Source of the DNA: Muribaculaceae bacterium
Lineage (GTDB): Bacteria; Bacteroidota; Bacteroidia; Bacteroidales; Muribaculaceae
DNA: 11,442 nt
Assembly: GCA_029052265.1 (NCBI GenBank)
Contig: JAIDJJ010000300.1
Coordinates: 1-11,442, forward strand
Direction of reading: 5' to 3'
Below, one piece after another: positions 1 through 7,877 of this stretch. Below the pieces are notes generated by a model that saw only the letters and a list, made by a program, of their open reading frames with translations, ran no database searches and had not been told where the DNA came from. Both the position numbers and the translations under genes were made by a program. Positions within the stretch are counted from its first letter, which is position 1, and each line of letters starts with the position of its first letter.

Positions 1-2420
1 TTCCAGAACTGGAGGAATACGAAAATTGTGAAGAAGAGAGACAACTCATATCCGCTGAGTCCGGTGTTCGCACCCATTGCGACTTTACCAACCTCAGTGA
101 GGCAAGTGATGTCGGTGTGCTCGAAGTAGTAGAGCAGTCCGAGAAGCAGTAGGAAGAAAATACCTCCGACACCGACTATAGATTTCCACATCGGGCGGTT
201 GATGATGAATGCCTCACGTGAACGGGGCTTCTCTTTCATAACTGACTGCGAGGGGGGCAAGGATGCAAGTGCCATGGCTGCGAATGTGTCCATGATGAGG
301 TTCACCCAAAGCATCTGAGTGACTGTTAGAGGAGATTCCATGCCCATGAACGCACCGAAAAGTACGATGAAGCATGCCGCCACATTCACAGTCATCTGGA
401 ATAGGATGAATCGCTGGATGTTCTGGAAAAGGGAGCGTCCCCACATCACGGCTCTGCCGATAGAAGAGAATGAGTTGTCGACGATTGTGATATCTGATGC
501 TTCCTTCGCGACAGATGTGCCGTCGCCCATTGAAAGACCGACATGTGCGGATTTCAAGGCGGGGGCATCGTTGGTGCCGTCACCGGTCACGGCAACAACC
601 TCGTTGTTTGCCTGAAGAGCCTCTACGAGACGTTTCTTATCCATGGGACGGGCGCGGGCAATGATCTTAAGATCGCCTACGCGCTCTTTGAGCTGTTTGT
701 CGGAAAGTTCGGCAAATTCAGTTCCGATTATGATGTTGCGGTCGCTGTCTGTGGTGTCGTTCCAAAGACCGATCTGTCTTCCGATCTCTTTTGCGGTTCC
801 GGGAGTGTCGCCGGTTACGATCTTGACCTTTATGCCGGCTTCGATTACCTCCTTGACAGCATCAGGCACATCAGAACGGACGGGATCTGAAATAGCCACG
901 ATTCCGAGGAATGTCAGGTTTTCGGCTACAACCTTGTTGTTCTCAATTGTCTTGTCTCCATCGTTGAGTTCCTGATATGCGAAGCCGAGGGTACGCATAG
1001 CCTGATTCTGATATTCGAGAAGCTGTGCGTCGATTTCCTGTCGGGTTACACCGGCGGTATTTCTGCACATGCCGAAGATGATTTCGGGAGCACCCTTCAC
1101 ATAAAGAATAGTCTTTCCGGTAGCCGACTTTACTACCGTAGCCATATACTTGCGTTCAGTCGAGAACGGGAGTTCCTCTATGCGCTGTGCCTTGTCCTTT
1201 ATATCAAGATAGTTGATGCCTCTTTTCTGAAGCCAAAGGAGAAGGGCACCCTCTGTGGGATTGCCGAGCACCTGAGCCTTGTCGCCCGACATATCAAGCT
1301 GGGCTGTTGAGTTGACGGCTATGCCTTCAACAAGAACATCATCAGAAGGATTGCCGAAGAAGTTGGTATGAGCTACCTGCATCTGGTTCTGTGTCAGAGT
1401 TCCGGTTTTATCCGTACAGATCACAGTGGTTGCTCCCATAGTCTCGCAGGCATGCATCTTTCGTACAAGATTGTTAGTCTTGAGCATGCGGCGCATCGAA
1501 TATGCAAGTGAAAGAGTCACAGCCATAGGCAGACCTTCCGGCACTGCAACCACAACGAGTGTCACCGCTACCATCAATGTCTGTAGGAAGTAAGCAAGGA
1601 ACGATATCCACTCAAATTCGGGCACGTTGATAAAATACATCACGATGCGGCCGATGATGATGGCTGCGGCAAATCCATACGAGATTTTGGTGATAAGGTC
1701 GCCGAGCCCGTCAAGCTGTTCGTTAAGAGGGGTCTTGACACTGTCATCAATCTGGGCTGCTTCAAAGACCTTCCCGTTTTCAGTCTTGTCGCCGACAGCG
1801 AGCACACGCATTACTCCATGACCTTCCATAATCTTGGTGCCGCGCATGGCGTGGTTGCTCGGGAAAGTGGAGTCGGGATCAAACTCAGCCGGGTCGGTGG
1901 TCTTATGACAGATTGGCTCACCTGTCAGGGTTGACTCGTCAATGTTGAGCATGACAGCTTCGAGAAGCTCGCCATCGGCTGGAACTTCCTCACCGGTGTT
2001 AAGAATTACGATATCTCCTACGACAACATCCTTCTTGGCAATCTGCATGGCATTGCCGTTACGGATAACCTGAACCGGCTCGTCGTCGTTCACCTGATTG
2101 AGCAGGGCAAACTCTTTGTCAGCCTTCAACTCAAAGATAAAAGCGAGTCCTGTGGCAAGGAGAATCGCAATAAAAATGCCGATAGGCTCGAAGAATACAC
2201 CGGCACCATGACCAAGGCTGAAGTACTCGTAGCAGGAAATACCTATTGACAAGACACCTGCAATAAGAAGTATAATAATCAGAGGGTCTCCGAATTTCTC
2301 AAGGAATCGCTTAAACAGCGAATCCTTTTCCGGAGGTGTCAATAAGTTGACACCATTCTTTCTGCGGCTTTCCAACACTTCCGCGTCAGTCAAGCCAGTG
2401 TAATGATTTTTTTGAGACAT
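1..2420 (-). CDS. Calcium-transporting P-type ATPase, PMCA-type (C-terminus off window)
   Basis: Inner-membrane pump that uses ATP to export a cation, most likely Ca2+. It starts at ATG 2420 (MSQKNHYTGL) and reads about 806 residues to the window edge, so roughly the last 70-90 residues of a typical family member are missing. Visible motifs: LTGEP (residues 165-169) in the actuator domain, the PEGLP motif of membrane helix 4 (294-298), the phosphorylation site DKTGTLT with Asp337, a KGAPE nucleotide-binding motif, and TGDGTNDAP near 612-620. The stretch around VAVPEGLP through ACETMGA and CTDKTGTLT closely resembles eukaryotic plasma-membrane Ca2+ ATPases, which separates it from heavy-metal pumps (no CPx motif) and K+ pumps. 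The N-terminus is short, with no metal-binding domain. It begins 20 bases after the preceding small membrane-protein gene, so the two are probably co-transcribed. Ion specificity is inferred from family resemblance only. Confidence 0.93.
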   Translation of the reverse strand, partial: MSQKNHYTGLTDAEVLESRRKNGVNLLTPPEKDSLFKRFLEKFGDPLIIILLIAGVLSIGISCYEYFSLGHGAGVFFEPIGIFIAILLATGLAFIFELKADKEFALLNQVNDDEPVQVIRNGNAMQIAKKDVVVGDIVILNTGEEVPADGELLEAVMLNIDESTLTGEPICHKTTDPAEFDPDSTFPSNHAMRGTKIMEGHGVMRVLAVGDKTENGKVFEAAQIDDSVKTPLNEQLDGLGDLITKISYGFAAAIIIGRIVMYFINVPEFEWISFLAYFLQTLMVAVTLVVVAVPEGLPMAVTLSLAYSMRRMLKTNNLVRKMHACETMGATTVICTDKTGTLTQNQMQVAHTNFFGNPSDDVLVEGIAVNSTAQLDMSGDKAQVLGNPTEGALLLWLQKRGINYLDIKDKAQRIEELPFSTERKYMATVVKSATGKTILYVKGAPEIIFGMCRNTAGVTRQEIDAQLLEYQNQAMRTLGFAYQELNDGDKTIENNKVVAENLTFLGIVAISDPVRSDVPDAVKEVIEAGIKVKIVTGDTPGTAKEIGRQIGLWNDTTDSDRNIIIGTEFAELSDKQLKERVGDLKIIARARPMDKKRLVEALQANNEVVAVTGDGTNDAPALKSAHVGLSMGDGTSVAKEASDITIVDNSFSSIGRAVMWGRSLFQNIQRFILFQMTVNVAACFIVLFGAFMGMESPLTVTQMLWVNLIMDTFAAMALASLPPSQSVMKEKPRSREAFIINRPMWKSIVGVGGIFFLLLLGLLYYFEHTDITCLTEVGKVAMGANTGLSGYELSLFFTIFVFLQFW

Positions 2421-2440
2421 ATGTGTTTATATTATGTTTA

Positions 2441-2866
2441 TTATTCTTGTGGAATTGTCAAAGCACGTGTAGATTCAAGAATCGGTAGATTGGTCTCTGT
2501 CGGCACGTATATCACGGTCTTATTGCTGAGGTCTGATTGTTGACGCACCCATAGATACTGTATATATGTCGGCGTTATGCTGCCGTTTTCAATGCGGATA
2601 GCCTCTGCCGCACCTTTGGCACGTTCTATTTCAGCCTGGGCGTTAAGTTTCTCTGCCTCAAGATTGGCTTTAGCCTCTTCAATCTTGATTTTCCGGTTCT
2701 GTTCCGCCTTTGCAAATTCAGCTTTGCCTTCCATTTCCTGGCACCATACGTTGTACCAAGGGCGGATAAAAGCCATTGCGATTATCAGCAATATGATTCC
2801 TGCCACTCCCCATATCGCTCCTTTTATGAGTTTCGGGGTTACGTTGATGTTATTGTTGTTATACAT
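2441..2866 (-). CDS. Small membrane protein with prohibitin/SPFH-like coiled-coil tail, no SPFH domain
   Basis: A 141-residue protein. Residues 1-13 are Asn-rich and polar, and one strongly hydrophobic helix covers about 16-34. A charged Ala/Glu/Lys-rich helix follows from about 45 to 91 (for example EAEKLNAQAEIERAKGAAEA) and should form a coiled coil. The tail (TPTYIQYLWVRQQSDL, then TVIYVPTETNLP) resembles the segment after the coiled coil in prohibitin/stomatin proteins, where a tyrosine/isoleucine-rich helix precedes a 'phi-Y-hPp' strand. The globular SPFH domain that normally lies between the membrane helix and the coiled coil is absent. It may oligomerise at the inner membrane. It lies directly ahead of the Ca2+ ATPase and just after a promoter-like element, so it could be a partner or stabiliser of the pump; that is inference. 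The prohibitin resemblance is by eye. Confidence 0.82.
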   Translation of the reverse strand: MYNNNNINVTPKLIKGAIWGVAGIILLIIAMAFIRPWYNVWCQEMEGKAEFAKAEQNRKIKIEEAKANLEAEKLNAQAEIERAKGAAEAIRIENGSITPTYIQYLWVRQQSDLSNKTVIYVPTETNLPILESTRALTIPQE

Positions 2867-2903
2867 AGTCAGTTGATTGTTTATGATGGTTATACATTTA
2901 ATG

Positions 2904-2911
2904 CAAAGTTA
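2904..2911 (-). promoter_or_regulatory. Bacteroidetes-type -7 promoter element TAACTTTG
   Basis: Read on the minus strand this is TAACTTTG, an exact match to the TAnnTTTG -7 consensus used by the primary sigma factor of Bacteroidetes. It lies 37 bases before ATG 2866, which would give a leader of about 30 bases. No good TTTG -33 box is seen at the usual distance: the nearest TTG (minus strand of 2924-2926) is only about 12 bases upstream. It is placed to drive the small membrane protein and the Ca2+ ATPase separately from the Ter cluster. Confidence 0.55.
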
Positions 2912-2997
2912 CAGATTTCTTGACAATGCATCATAATTTCAGAATATTTCAGGCGAATTTATATGGTATGCGGACACACTTCCTGCAATATTGCAAG

Positions 2998-4395
2998 CTA
3001 TAAACTTGCCCACTTCTCATACATTTCCGATTCCATGAGCGGAACCGGGGTGTCTTTGTCAAGCTGATTTACAAATACAGCCTCCGGCTCTACATGTACA
3101 GAAAAGGAACCGTCTGCCCCCTTTGTAATGTTATAATCTTCGGGATTATATAGAGCCTGAAGACTTTTTATAGAACGTTTCAGACAGCTGAAAATGGGGC
3201 GTCTTATTTCAGGCACGCTCAAATCAGGCGCCCCGTCCCTGTTGCCTCCGAACATTTCATATATTGCGGCATACCGTTGTTGGATACGTCTCATGCGACG
3301 CTTATATTTTTCAAATTCATCGGCTGATTTAGGGGCGTTAAAATTAATTCCCTTACTGCCTTGACAGAGCAAGAGAGCATACAGAGCCTTCTCGCGCCGG
3401 TGCAATCCCGAGGCTTTAGAATCTATGTCCGGGAAGAAAATATTCTCTTTATAAGGATCTATGTGAACGGCACTCCGTATGTTTCTGCGCACAAGGAATA
3501 TTTCAAGCAATTGCTTATAAAATCCATTAAAATGAAATTGATTGTTACGTTCTTCGGAGGTGCTTATCACAAATATATCCCCTCTCAACATTTCGGAGAA
3601 ACGGTCGATAAATGAGCGTACTGTTGTTGTAATATCTTGATCTACATATATTTTTAGATAATTGGCATACAGTGTTTCACCTACTTCGCTATTGCTGATT
3701 TTGATTAGCACTGACGGTACGGTGTCACGAAGGTCGGTTATGCCGCATTTATTGCACAACAGGTCCTTGCAGAATATTCCTGTGGTCATTTTCAATAGCG
3801 ACCTGTGGGTATGGTCAAGCCCTGAGTCACTCATTGAGGGTGCAATAAATGAAAGAATTTCTTTGAATAGCCGGGGATCGGTATTTTTATAATGATCAAT
3901 AATCTTGGGTATATATACAAAGTGGAAACCGGCTAATTGAAATTCCTTGAAAATTAAACGATGATTGTTCAGGATCGCTCTGTTTGTTTCCGGGTCGTAT
4001 TTGTTTTCAATATATAGGGCGGTAGCTGTATCGATATTGAAATTAGACTTTGGAATAGATATGACTTCACTTCTGAAATTCATATCGGGTTTCAGAAGTG
4101 AAGTCAGAGATACCATAAGCAGAGCCTCCGAGTGAGAGCAAAATCCATCACTTACTGTCATGGAACGACAGTCTTCAAGAAAACTTTCTTTCAGATTGTG
4201 TACGCTCGATCTGCAGATGGTGTTGACGGCGTTGGCAAAAGATATCTCTTTTGCCTTTATCCTGACATCACGGTCAATTTCATATTTGACGCATGCCGTA
4301 CGCCAATATTTCATCTCACCGGTATCTATAATCCTGTCAGCCTTTATGAGATCGGAGAATATTCTTGCTATCGCTACTTTACAAGAGTTTAACAT
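2998..4395 (-). CDS. TerB-like N-terminal domain protein with long C-terminal region of unknown function
   Basis: Last gene of the Ter-like cluster, 465 residues from ATG 4395; a TTG four codons upstream (4407) is possible but less likely. Residues 5-110 look like a divergent all-helical TerB domain: two acidic segments (IKADRIIDTGEM at 17-28 and MTVSDGFCSHSEA at 79-91) sit where TerB proteins carry their paired 'aDG-x-ID' motifs. The middle contains a CKDLLCNKC cysteine cluster. The C-terminal part (REKALYALLLCQGSKGINF, then an Arg-rich helix, then DYNITKGADGSFSVHV) recalls, from memory, a region frequent in Bacteroidetes accessory proteins (ALYLLFLxHPEGI, then a 'Y-x-I' strand pair) that may be a winged-helix-like fold. 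No enzyme motif, signal peptide or membrane helix is visible. It follows the kinase gene by 85 bases and is probably in the same transcript. It could be a substrate or effector of the kinase/phosphatase pair; this is inference. Confidence 0.8.
   Translation of the reverse strand: MLNSCKVAIARIFSDLIKADRIIDTGEMKYWRTACVKYEIDRDVRIKAKEISFANAVNTICRSSVHNLKESFLEDCRSMTVSDGFCSHSEALLMVSLTSLLKPDMNFRSEVISIPKSNFNIDTATALYIENKYDPETNRAILNNHRLIFKEFQLAGFHFVYIPKIIDHYKNTDPRLFKEILSFIAPSMSDSGLDHTHRSLLKMTTGIFCKDLLCNKCGITDLRDTVPSVLIKISNSEVGETLYANYLKIYVDQDITTTVRSFIDRFSEMLRGDIFVISTSEERNNQFHFNGFYKQLLEIFLVRRNIRSAVHIDPYKENIFFPDIDSKASGLHRREKALYALLLCQGSKGINFNAPKSADEFEKYKRRMRRIQQRYAAIYEMFGGNRDGAPDLSVPEIRRPIFSCLKRSIKSLQALYNPEDYNITKGADGSFSVHVEPEAVFVNQLDKDTPVPLMESEMYEKWASL
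4063..4105. repeat. 16-bp perfect inverted repeat within the TerB-like gene
   Basis: The arms GACTTCACTTCTGAAA (4063-4078) and TTTCAGAAGTGAAGTC (4090-4105) are exact reverse complements with an 11-base spacer. They lie inside the coding sequence and encode TSLLK and FRSEV on either side of the loop. A perfect hairpin of this length in coding sequence is unusual. Confidence 0.9.
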
Positions 4396-4480
4396 CGTCA
4401 GTTTCAATATCCGTTTTTCGTTATTCTTGAAAGACTATTTATTTAGTAGAAGGTATGCAGCCACCCGTATCAGATATTGA

Positions 4481-5956
4481 TCAATTACTTACGAGCTGGA
4501 CCACAATCAGACGGCCACCGTCTTCTCCGGAGAGCAGGATTTTACGACCGTCAGTCAACTCTACATACTCGCCGACTTTAATCTGACGCTTAGGTTGTTC
4601 TGTCACATCCCACATATCAGGAAGGCGCCGATTGATAAGTATCCATTTTCCATTGTGAAAATGAAAGTCGCCTACTGGTTTTTTATCTTCGGGTTTTGTG
4701 CGCTCGTTGGGAGTGATGAAACGGTTTACGTGCCACATATAAAGTGACTGTTTGTCATAGACCATTAATCGATAATTCTCAGGCAGGAACTTTCCTTTTG
4801 CCGGTGAATAATAGAGATTAAGCACCGGCAATTGTCCATGATACTCAGTTCCACAGAACGGACACTTCGGCTTTGTGGAGTTGTCGAAAACAAACCAGTG
4901 AGCCTCGCAGTCAGGATTCTGACAAGGTTGCATAAGGTCAGTGGTCTTGACCAGTGCGTTTTCCCATTCGTCGGCGGTGGGTCGTTTCGTAGGGTCGTGA
5001 AGACCGTAGATGAACGCGCGGTCAAAAAGCTCCTTGAGATACGGTCCGCATATAGTGTAGGGTCGTTTGTCTACATCGCCCTGAGGTAATTCCGAAGGTG
5101 CAAGATTTTTGATCTTGGGTCGGTTGCTCTTGTCTGTGGGATGTTCCACAAATAGAGCTTTTGCACCCATAGAGAGTTCTTCGTCCTTAGCGGCATCGAG
5201 GTCGTTGACCTTGCCACCGCGCAGAGGATGACGATTAAGAAGATACATATATATCAGCACTGCCAAGGCATGGCGGTCAGTCTGAATACTCGGCAGTTTC
5301 TTGTTGGGATCGCCGAGTTTCAACGCGCGTGTCTGAAGCACCTCAGGAGCGATAAAATCAGGCGTTCCCACAACATCCGGCGGATATTTCCCGGGAACGA
5401 CAAGACCGTCGCAGTCAATGACTGCGGCGCGTCCGCTCTCGGGATCAACAAGCACATTCTTGTACGACAGGTCAGAGTGTGCGAGTCCGGCAGCATGAAG
5501 CCTACGGACAGCGCGGGCTATCTGCAGGCACATGTGATAGTGAGTAAGCCATGTTCCTTTCTGGTCAGGCTTCAGGAACTTGTTGCGAAGTTTGGCGGAC
5601 GCAAACCATTTCCCTTCTTTTTCTTTTCCCTTGAACATACCGTCCTTGAAGAAAAAATGTTTTTGGTAAGCCGGGCATACAATACCCAGCTTACCATTCC
5701 ATTCAACCAGTTTCGTAGGCCAGCAGAATAGGTTTTCCCAATAGTCTCCGCCTATCTGCCCGAAAATCTTATCTCGGTATTTGCCAACGATGTTCTGGAG
5801 GCGATCCTTTGCGTTGGCATCCTGAGGAGTGCGGAAGAAACCTACCACATAACTTTTGTCCGGACTGAAATAGACATCCTTCATCGCGCCGCTGCCGATA
5901 ACTTCATCAACGAACTCGACAGGAGTGCCATCGGTTGCTGTAAGTTTTATTGTCAT
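4481..5956 (-). CDS. Ser/Thr protein kinase of the TerY-P triad, with zinc ribbon and FHA-like tail
   Basis: A 491-residue cytoplasmic kinase-fold protein. The glycine loop is GSGAMKDVY (21-29). The catalytic loop HSDLSYKN gives Asp162 and Asn167, DCDG (181-184) replaces DFG with the metal-binding Asp181 kept, and GTPDFIAPE (197-205) is the activation-segment end. An RPT motif at 325-327 marks the end of the kinase fold. The usual beta-3 lysine is not obvious: the strand reads YVVGFFR. A CxxxxC...CxxC zinc ribbon follows (Cys345, Cys350, Cys365, Cys368). The tail (about 376-490) has spaced elements (MWHVNRF, VGDFHFHNGKWILIN, VGEYVELTDGRKILL) that resemble an FHA-type phosphothreonine-binding beta-sandwich; this part is a tentative reading. 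It lies in one cluster with the vWA proteins and the PP2C phosphatase, as in known TerY-P triads, and probably phosphorylates a vWA or TerB partner. The S23 cassette separates it from the phosphatase gene. Confidence 0.9.
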   Translation of the reverse strand: MTIKLTATDGTPVEFVDEVIGSGAMKDVYFSPDKSYVVGFFRTPQDANAKDRLQNIVGKYRDKIFGQIGGDYWENLFCWPTKLVEWNGKLGIVCPAYQKHFFFKDGMFKGKEKEGKWFASAKLRNKFLKPDQKGTWLTHYHMCLQIARAVRRLHAAGLAHSDLSYKNVLVDPESGRAAVIDCDGLVVPGKYPPDVVGTPDFIAPEVLQTRALKLGDPNKKLPSIQTDRHALAVLIYMYLLNRHPLRGGKVNDLDAAKDEELSMGAKALFVEHPTDKSNRPKIKNLAPSELPQGDVDKRPYTICGPYLKELFDRAFIYGLHDPTKRPTADEWENALVKTTDLMQPCQNPDCEAHWFVFDNSTKPKCPFCGTEYHGQLPVLNLYYSPAKGKFLPENYRLMVYDKQSLYMWHVNRFITPNERTKPEDKKPVGDFHFHNGKWILINRRLPDMWDVTEQPKRQIKVGEYVELTDGRKILLSGEDGGRLIVVQLVSN

Positions 5957-5976
5957 ATGATTAATGATGATTTATG

Positions 5977-5994
5977 AATTATCAATGATGAATT
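5977..5994. repeat. Inverted repeat, downstream end of S23 cassette
   Basis: AATTATCAATGATGAATT on the plus strand. It matches 15 of 18 positions with the reverse complement of 6407-6424. It lies in an AT-rich tract (5957-5996) made of recurring ATGAT/GAATT words between the S23 stop codon and the kinase start. Confidence 0.55.
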
Positions 5995-6011
5995 GGAGAA
6001 TGCAGATGTCA

Positions 6012-6416
6012 TCAAAAAGATCCGAAATTGCGCTTATTAGTTGTTTTGCATATCGATACAAGCATTTTAACCAATTCTTCGCAGTCATCATGCAGAGTGG
6101 CTAATTTCTCATTCGGTACCAAGCCGGATGCCATCAAAAGGCGAATCCAATATAGACTCTCGGCTGCCTCTTTTTTTGCTACAGACATTTTAGTATTGAA
6201 GTCGGGACAGCTCTGTGCGTATTGACCTTCAGTGATGTTGGCTCCTGTACTGGTAGATGACCGCAACAACTGTTTGGACAAAACATACTCGTTTTTTTCT
6301 TGCATATATTTGTAAAGTTTCAAAATTCTGAGAGAGAAAGAGAAACTCTTCTGCATGATAATGTTGTCCCAAGGCGAACCGGAGTAATCAGACTCTTTGA
6401 ATTTATCATTCATCAT
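6012..6416 (-). CDS. S23/four-helix-bundle protein (23S rRNA intervening-sequence family)
   Basis: A 134-residue protein of the family of small helical proteins first found in intervening sequences of 23S rRNA genes and related to the Avd accessory protein of diversity-generating retroelements. Diagnostic segments are SFSFSLRILKLYKYM (24-38), LSKQLLRSSTSTGANITEG (46-64) and a KKEAAESLYWIRLL (81-94) helix; the spacing and length are normal for the family. The start is chosen at ATG 6416, 13 bases after the true stop of the phosphatase; a second ATG follows at once (6413). The upstream reading frame happens to stay open back into the frameshifted phosphatase gene, so automatic annotation would fuse the two into a 621-residue protein. 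The function of stand-alone members is unknown; they form small oligomers that may bind nucleic acid. It has no evident tie to Ter biology. Confidence 0.88.
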   Translation of the reverse strand: MMNDKFKESDYSGSPWDNIIMQKSFSFSLRILKLYKYMQEKNEYVLSKQLLRSSTSTGANITEGQYAQSCPDFNTKMSVAKKEAAESLYWIRLLMASGLVPNEKLATLHDDCEELVKMLVSICKTTNKRNFGSF

Positions 6417-6424
6417 TCGTAATT
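6407..6424. repeat. Inverted repeat, upstream end of S23 cassette
   Basis: Its minus-strand reading, AATTACGAATGATGAATG, matches 5977-5994 at 15 of 18 positions in opposite orientation. It overlaps the first codons of the S23 gene and lies 5 bases after the phosphatase stop codon. Confidence 0.55.
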
Positions 6425-6429
6425 TATCC

Positions 6430-7877
6430 TTAATAAAGGATTGCGATTGTTCGGTCATCATGGTTGCCGGGGCTCCAGAAGTCGAGCCAACCCAAAAGCT
6501 GGTCTTTTGCAGCCTCGTTGTCGTCGGATAAGTCAACGCCACCAATCTCATCCTCGGGGAAACCGTTTTTAAGATTGTTATAGAACTCTTCCCATTTAGC
6601 GTAATCGTTGAGATTCTTGTCAGTCTCAACATCGGGTCGGATATTCCGTCGCTCATGAGGAACAGGGCTGTAAAATCCGGAACTATAGCCATACGTAGAC
6701 GCTTTGCAACTACTTCGGGGTCTCTGAAAATTTCAGGCATTGTCAGGAAGCGTGTCTGACCTGAAAACTCTCCTTCGTCAGGGGTGCCAAGCAGTTTTGC
6801 GGTCTTATTGTTCACATCAAACAGGCACATCGCGCCGTCACCGACCCAGAAAGATGCAATGAACCAACCGAAGTGGTATTTCTTGCATACTGCAAACATA
6901 AGGGTTGTGGCAAAGTCTTTCAGTTTAGACCCATCATGGGCTTCGGCAACTTTCTTGACAGCCTCATGCGCTTTCATCGCACCTTTATATACGATGTCAA
7001 TGACGTGTCTTGTGACTTCCGTACGCTTGTCCTTGTCATTCCGGTCAGCCTCATAATCCCGGATAGCCGTTTCGAATGTCGGATTTTGAAGAAGAAGAGC
7101 CTTGCAATGATCAATTACAGCGGTGCATGCCACTTCAGATCCTTTACGGGAATACTTGGCAGACCCGGCGCCATCGGCAACCGCTATTATATACCAGTCT
7201 GATTCTTCACAATGGAAAAGACTGAAATGATCATCTCTGGCTTTCCCTTCATGTGCGTGGCTTCTGCCACGTTGACTTGCGGCGACAATATCCTTCCTGG
7301 GTGAACCATCTGCACCCGCCTCTACTTTGATATATTCTGTGGCACAATCAGATTTGTGATACGGAATAGTGGTATCAGAGGGGATGTTTTTCCAAATGGT
7401 TCTTGGATCAGGATTGAATGCCACCGGAACAGGAAGTTCCGAAGAGGGTTCACCGGCTATGGTGTCATATTTCAATCTTAGAATGAAATCACCGGGAGTG
7501 GCAGGTTTCCCTTTCAAAAAATATTTACCGTCACCTCCGGGTTCAAGTTTCAGTCCTATTTCCTGTGCGCCGTCAAGAGAAATGTTTGAAATTTTATCCG
7601 TCGGGAGATCAAATATAAATTCGTAAGGTCTGTTTACCGTCCCGTTCGGGAAACGGATCCCGAGCTGGCGTATTTCATTTTCAATTACTATTCGTTGATT
7701 CATACGTTGTTCCTTGAAATTACTCCATAGAGAACCCACCACCCAGTTAAGGAAGTGTTCTTTTTCAGATTTTGGAATGCCTGTGTTGCACATAGCTCTT
7801 TCAATAGCCATAGCCATTTCATTTAAGCGAGCCACATTCCGGTTTCTCTGAGCAGCCAATCTTTGTTTTCTGTCCAT
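6430..7877 (-). pseudogene. PP2C-type Ser/Thr phosphatase of the TerY-P triad, frameshifted near the C-terminus
   Basis: Predicted metal-dependent phosphatase opposing the neighbouring kinase. Residues 1-75 are helical and charged, about 80-160 look like an Ig-like beta domain, and the PP2C domain begins near 197. Metal-site motifs include GKARDDHFSL (211-220) and VADGAGSA (233-240), followed by DFATTLMFAV, VGDGAMCLF and LFLMSDGISDPM. After Met416 the frame is lost: plus-strand 6628-6629 reads AA where AAA is expected (TTTGAG reading FE). Restoring one base continues as ETDKNLNDYAKWEEFYNNL and ends GNHDDRTIAILY at stop 6430-6432, giving 482 residues with the last PP2C metal-binding Asp. As written, the protein loses that motif, gains 71 unrelated residues and runs into the S23 gene. 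ATG 7877 overlaps the stop of the upstream vWA gene (TAATG), suggesting coupled translation. It may be a real mutation or a one-base sequencing or assembly error. Confidence 0.88.

Larger units (their letters stand above)
5977..6424 (-). mobile_element. Putative inserted S23/four-helix-bundle cassette
   Basis: About 448 bases bounded by imperfect 18-base inverted repeats and containing only the S23-type gene. It interrupts an otherwise compact phosphatase-kinase order. S23-type genes are known as passengers of rRNA intervening sequences and also occur scattered in Bacteroidetes genomes. There is no transposase and no confirmed target-site duplication, so the mobile nature is inference. Confidence 0.4.

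Noticed and set aside
543..975. Plus-strand open frames within the ATPase gene
   Set aside because: They lie opposite highly conserved P-type ATPase motifs and show no recognisable protein features.
2984..2995. Palindrome TGCAATATTGCA after the TerB-like gene as a terminator
   Set aside because: It has no room for a proper loop (about 4 bp of stem at best) and no U-tract; no convincing terminator is seen in 2912-2997.
5977..6424. Diversity-generating retroelement, because S23 proteins are related to Avd
   Set aside because: No reverse transcriptase and no template/variable repeat pair are seen in the window.
6012..7877. A single 621-residue PP2C-S23 fusion protein
   Set aside because: The joining 71 residues look like the out-of-frame reading of a normal PP2C C-terminus, which is intact in another frame with its own stop at 6430-6432. 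The fusion is a by-product of a one-base loss.
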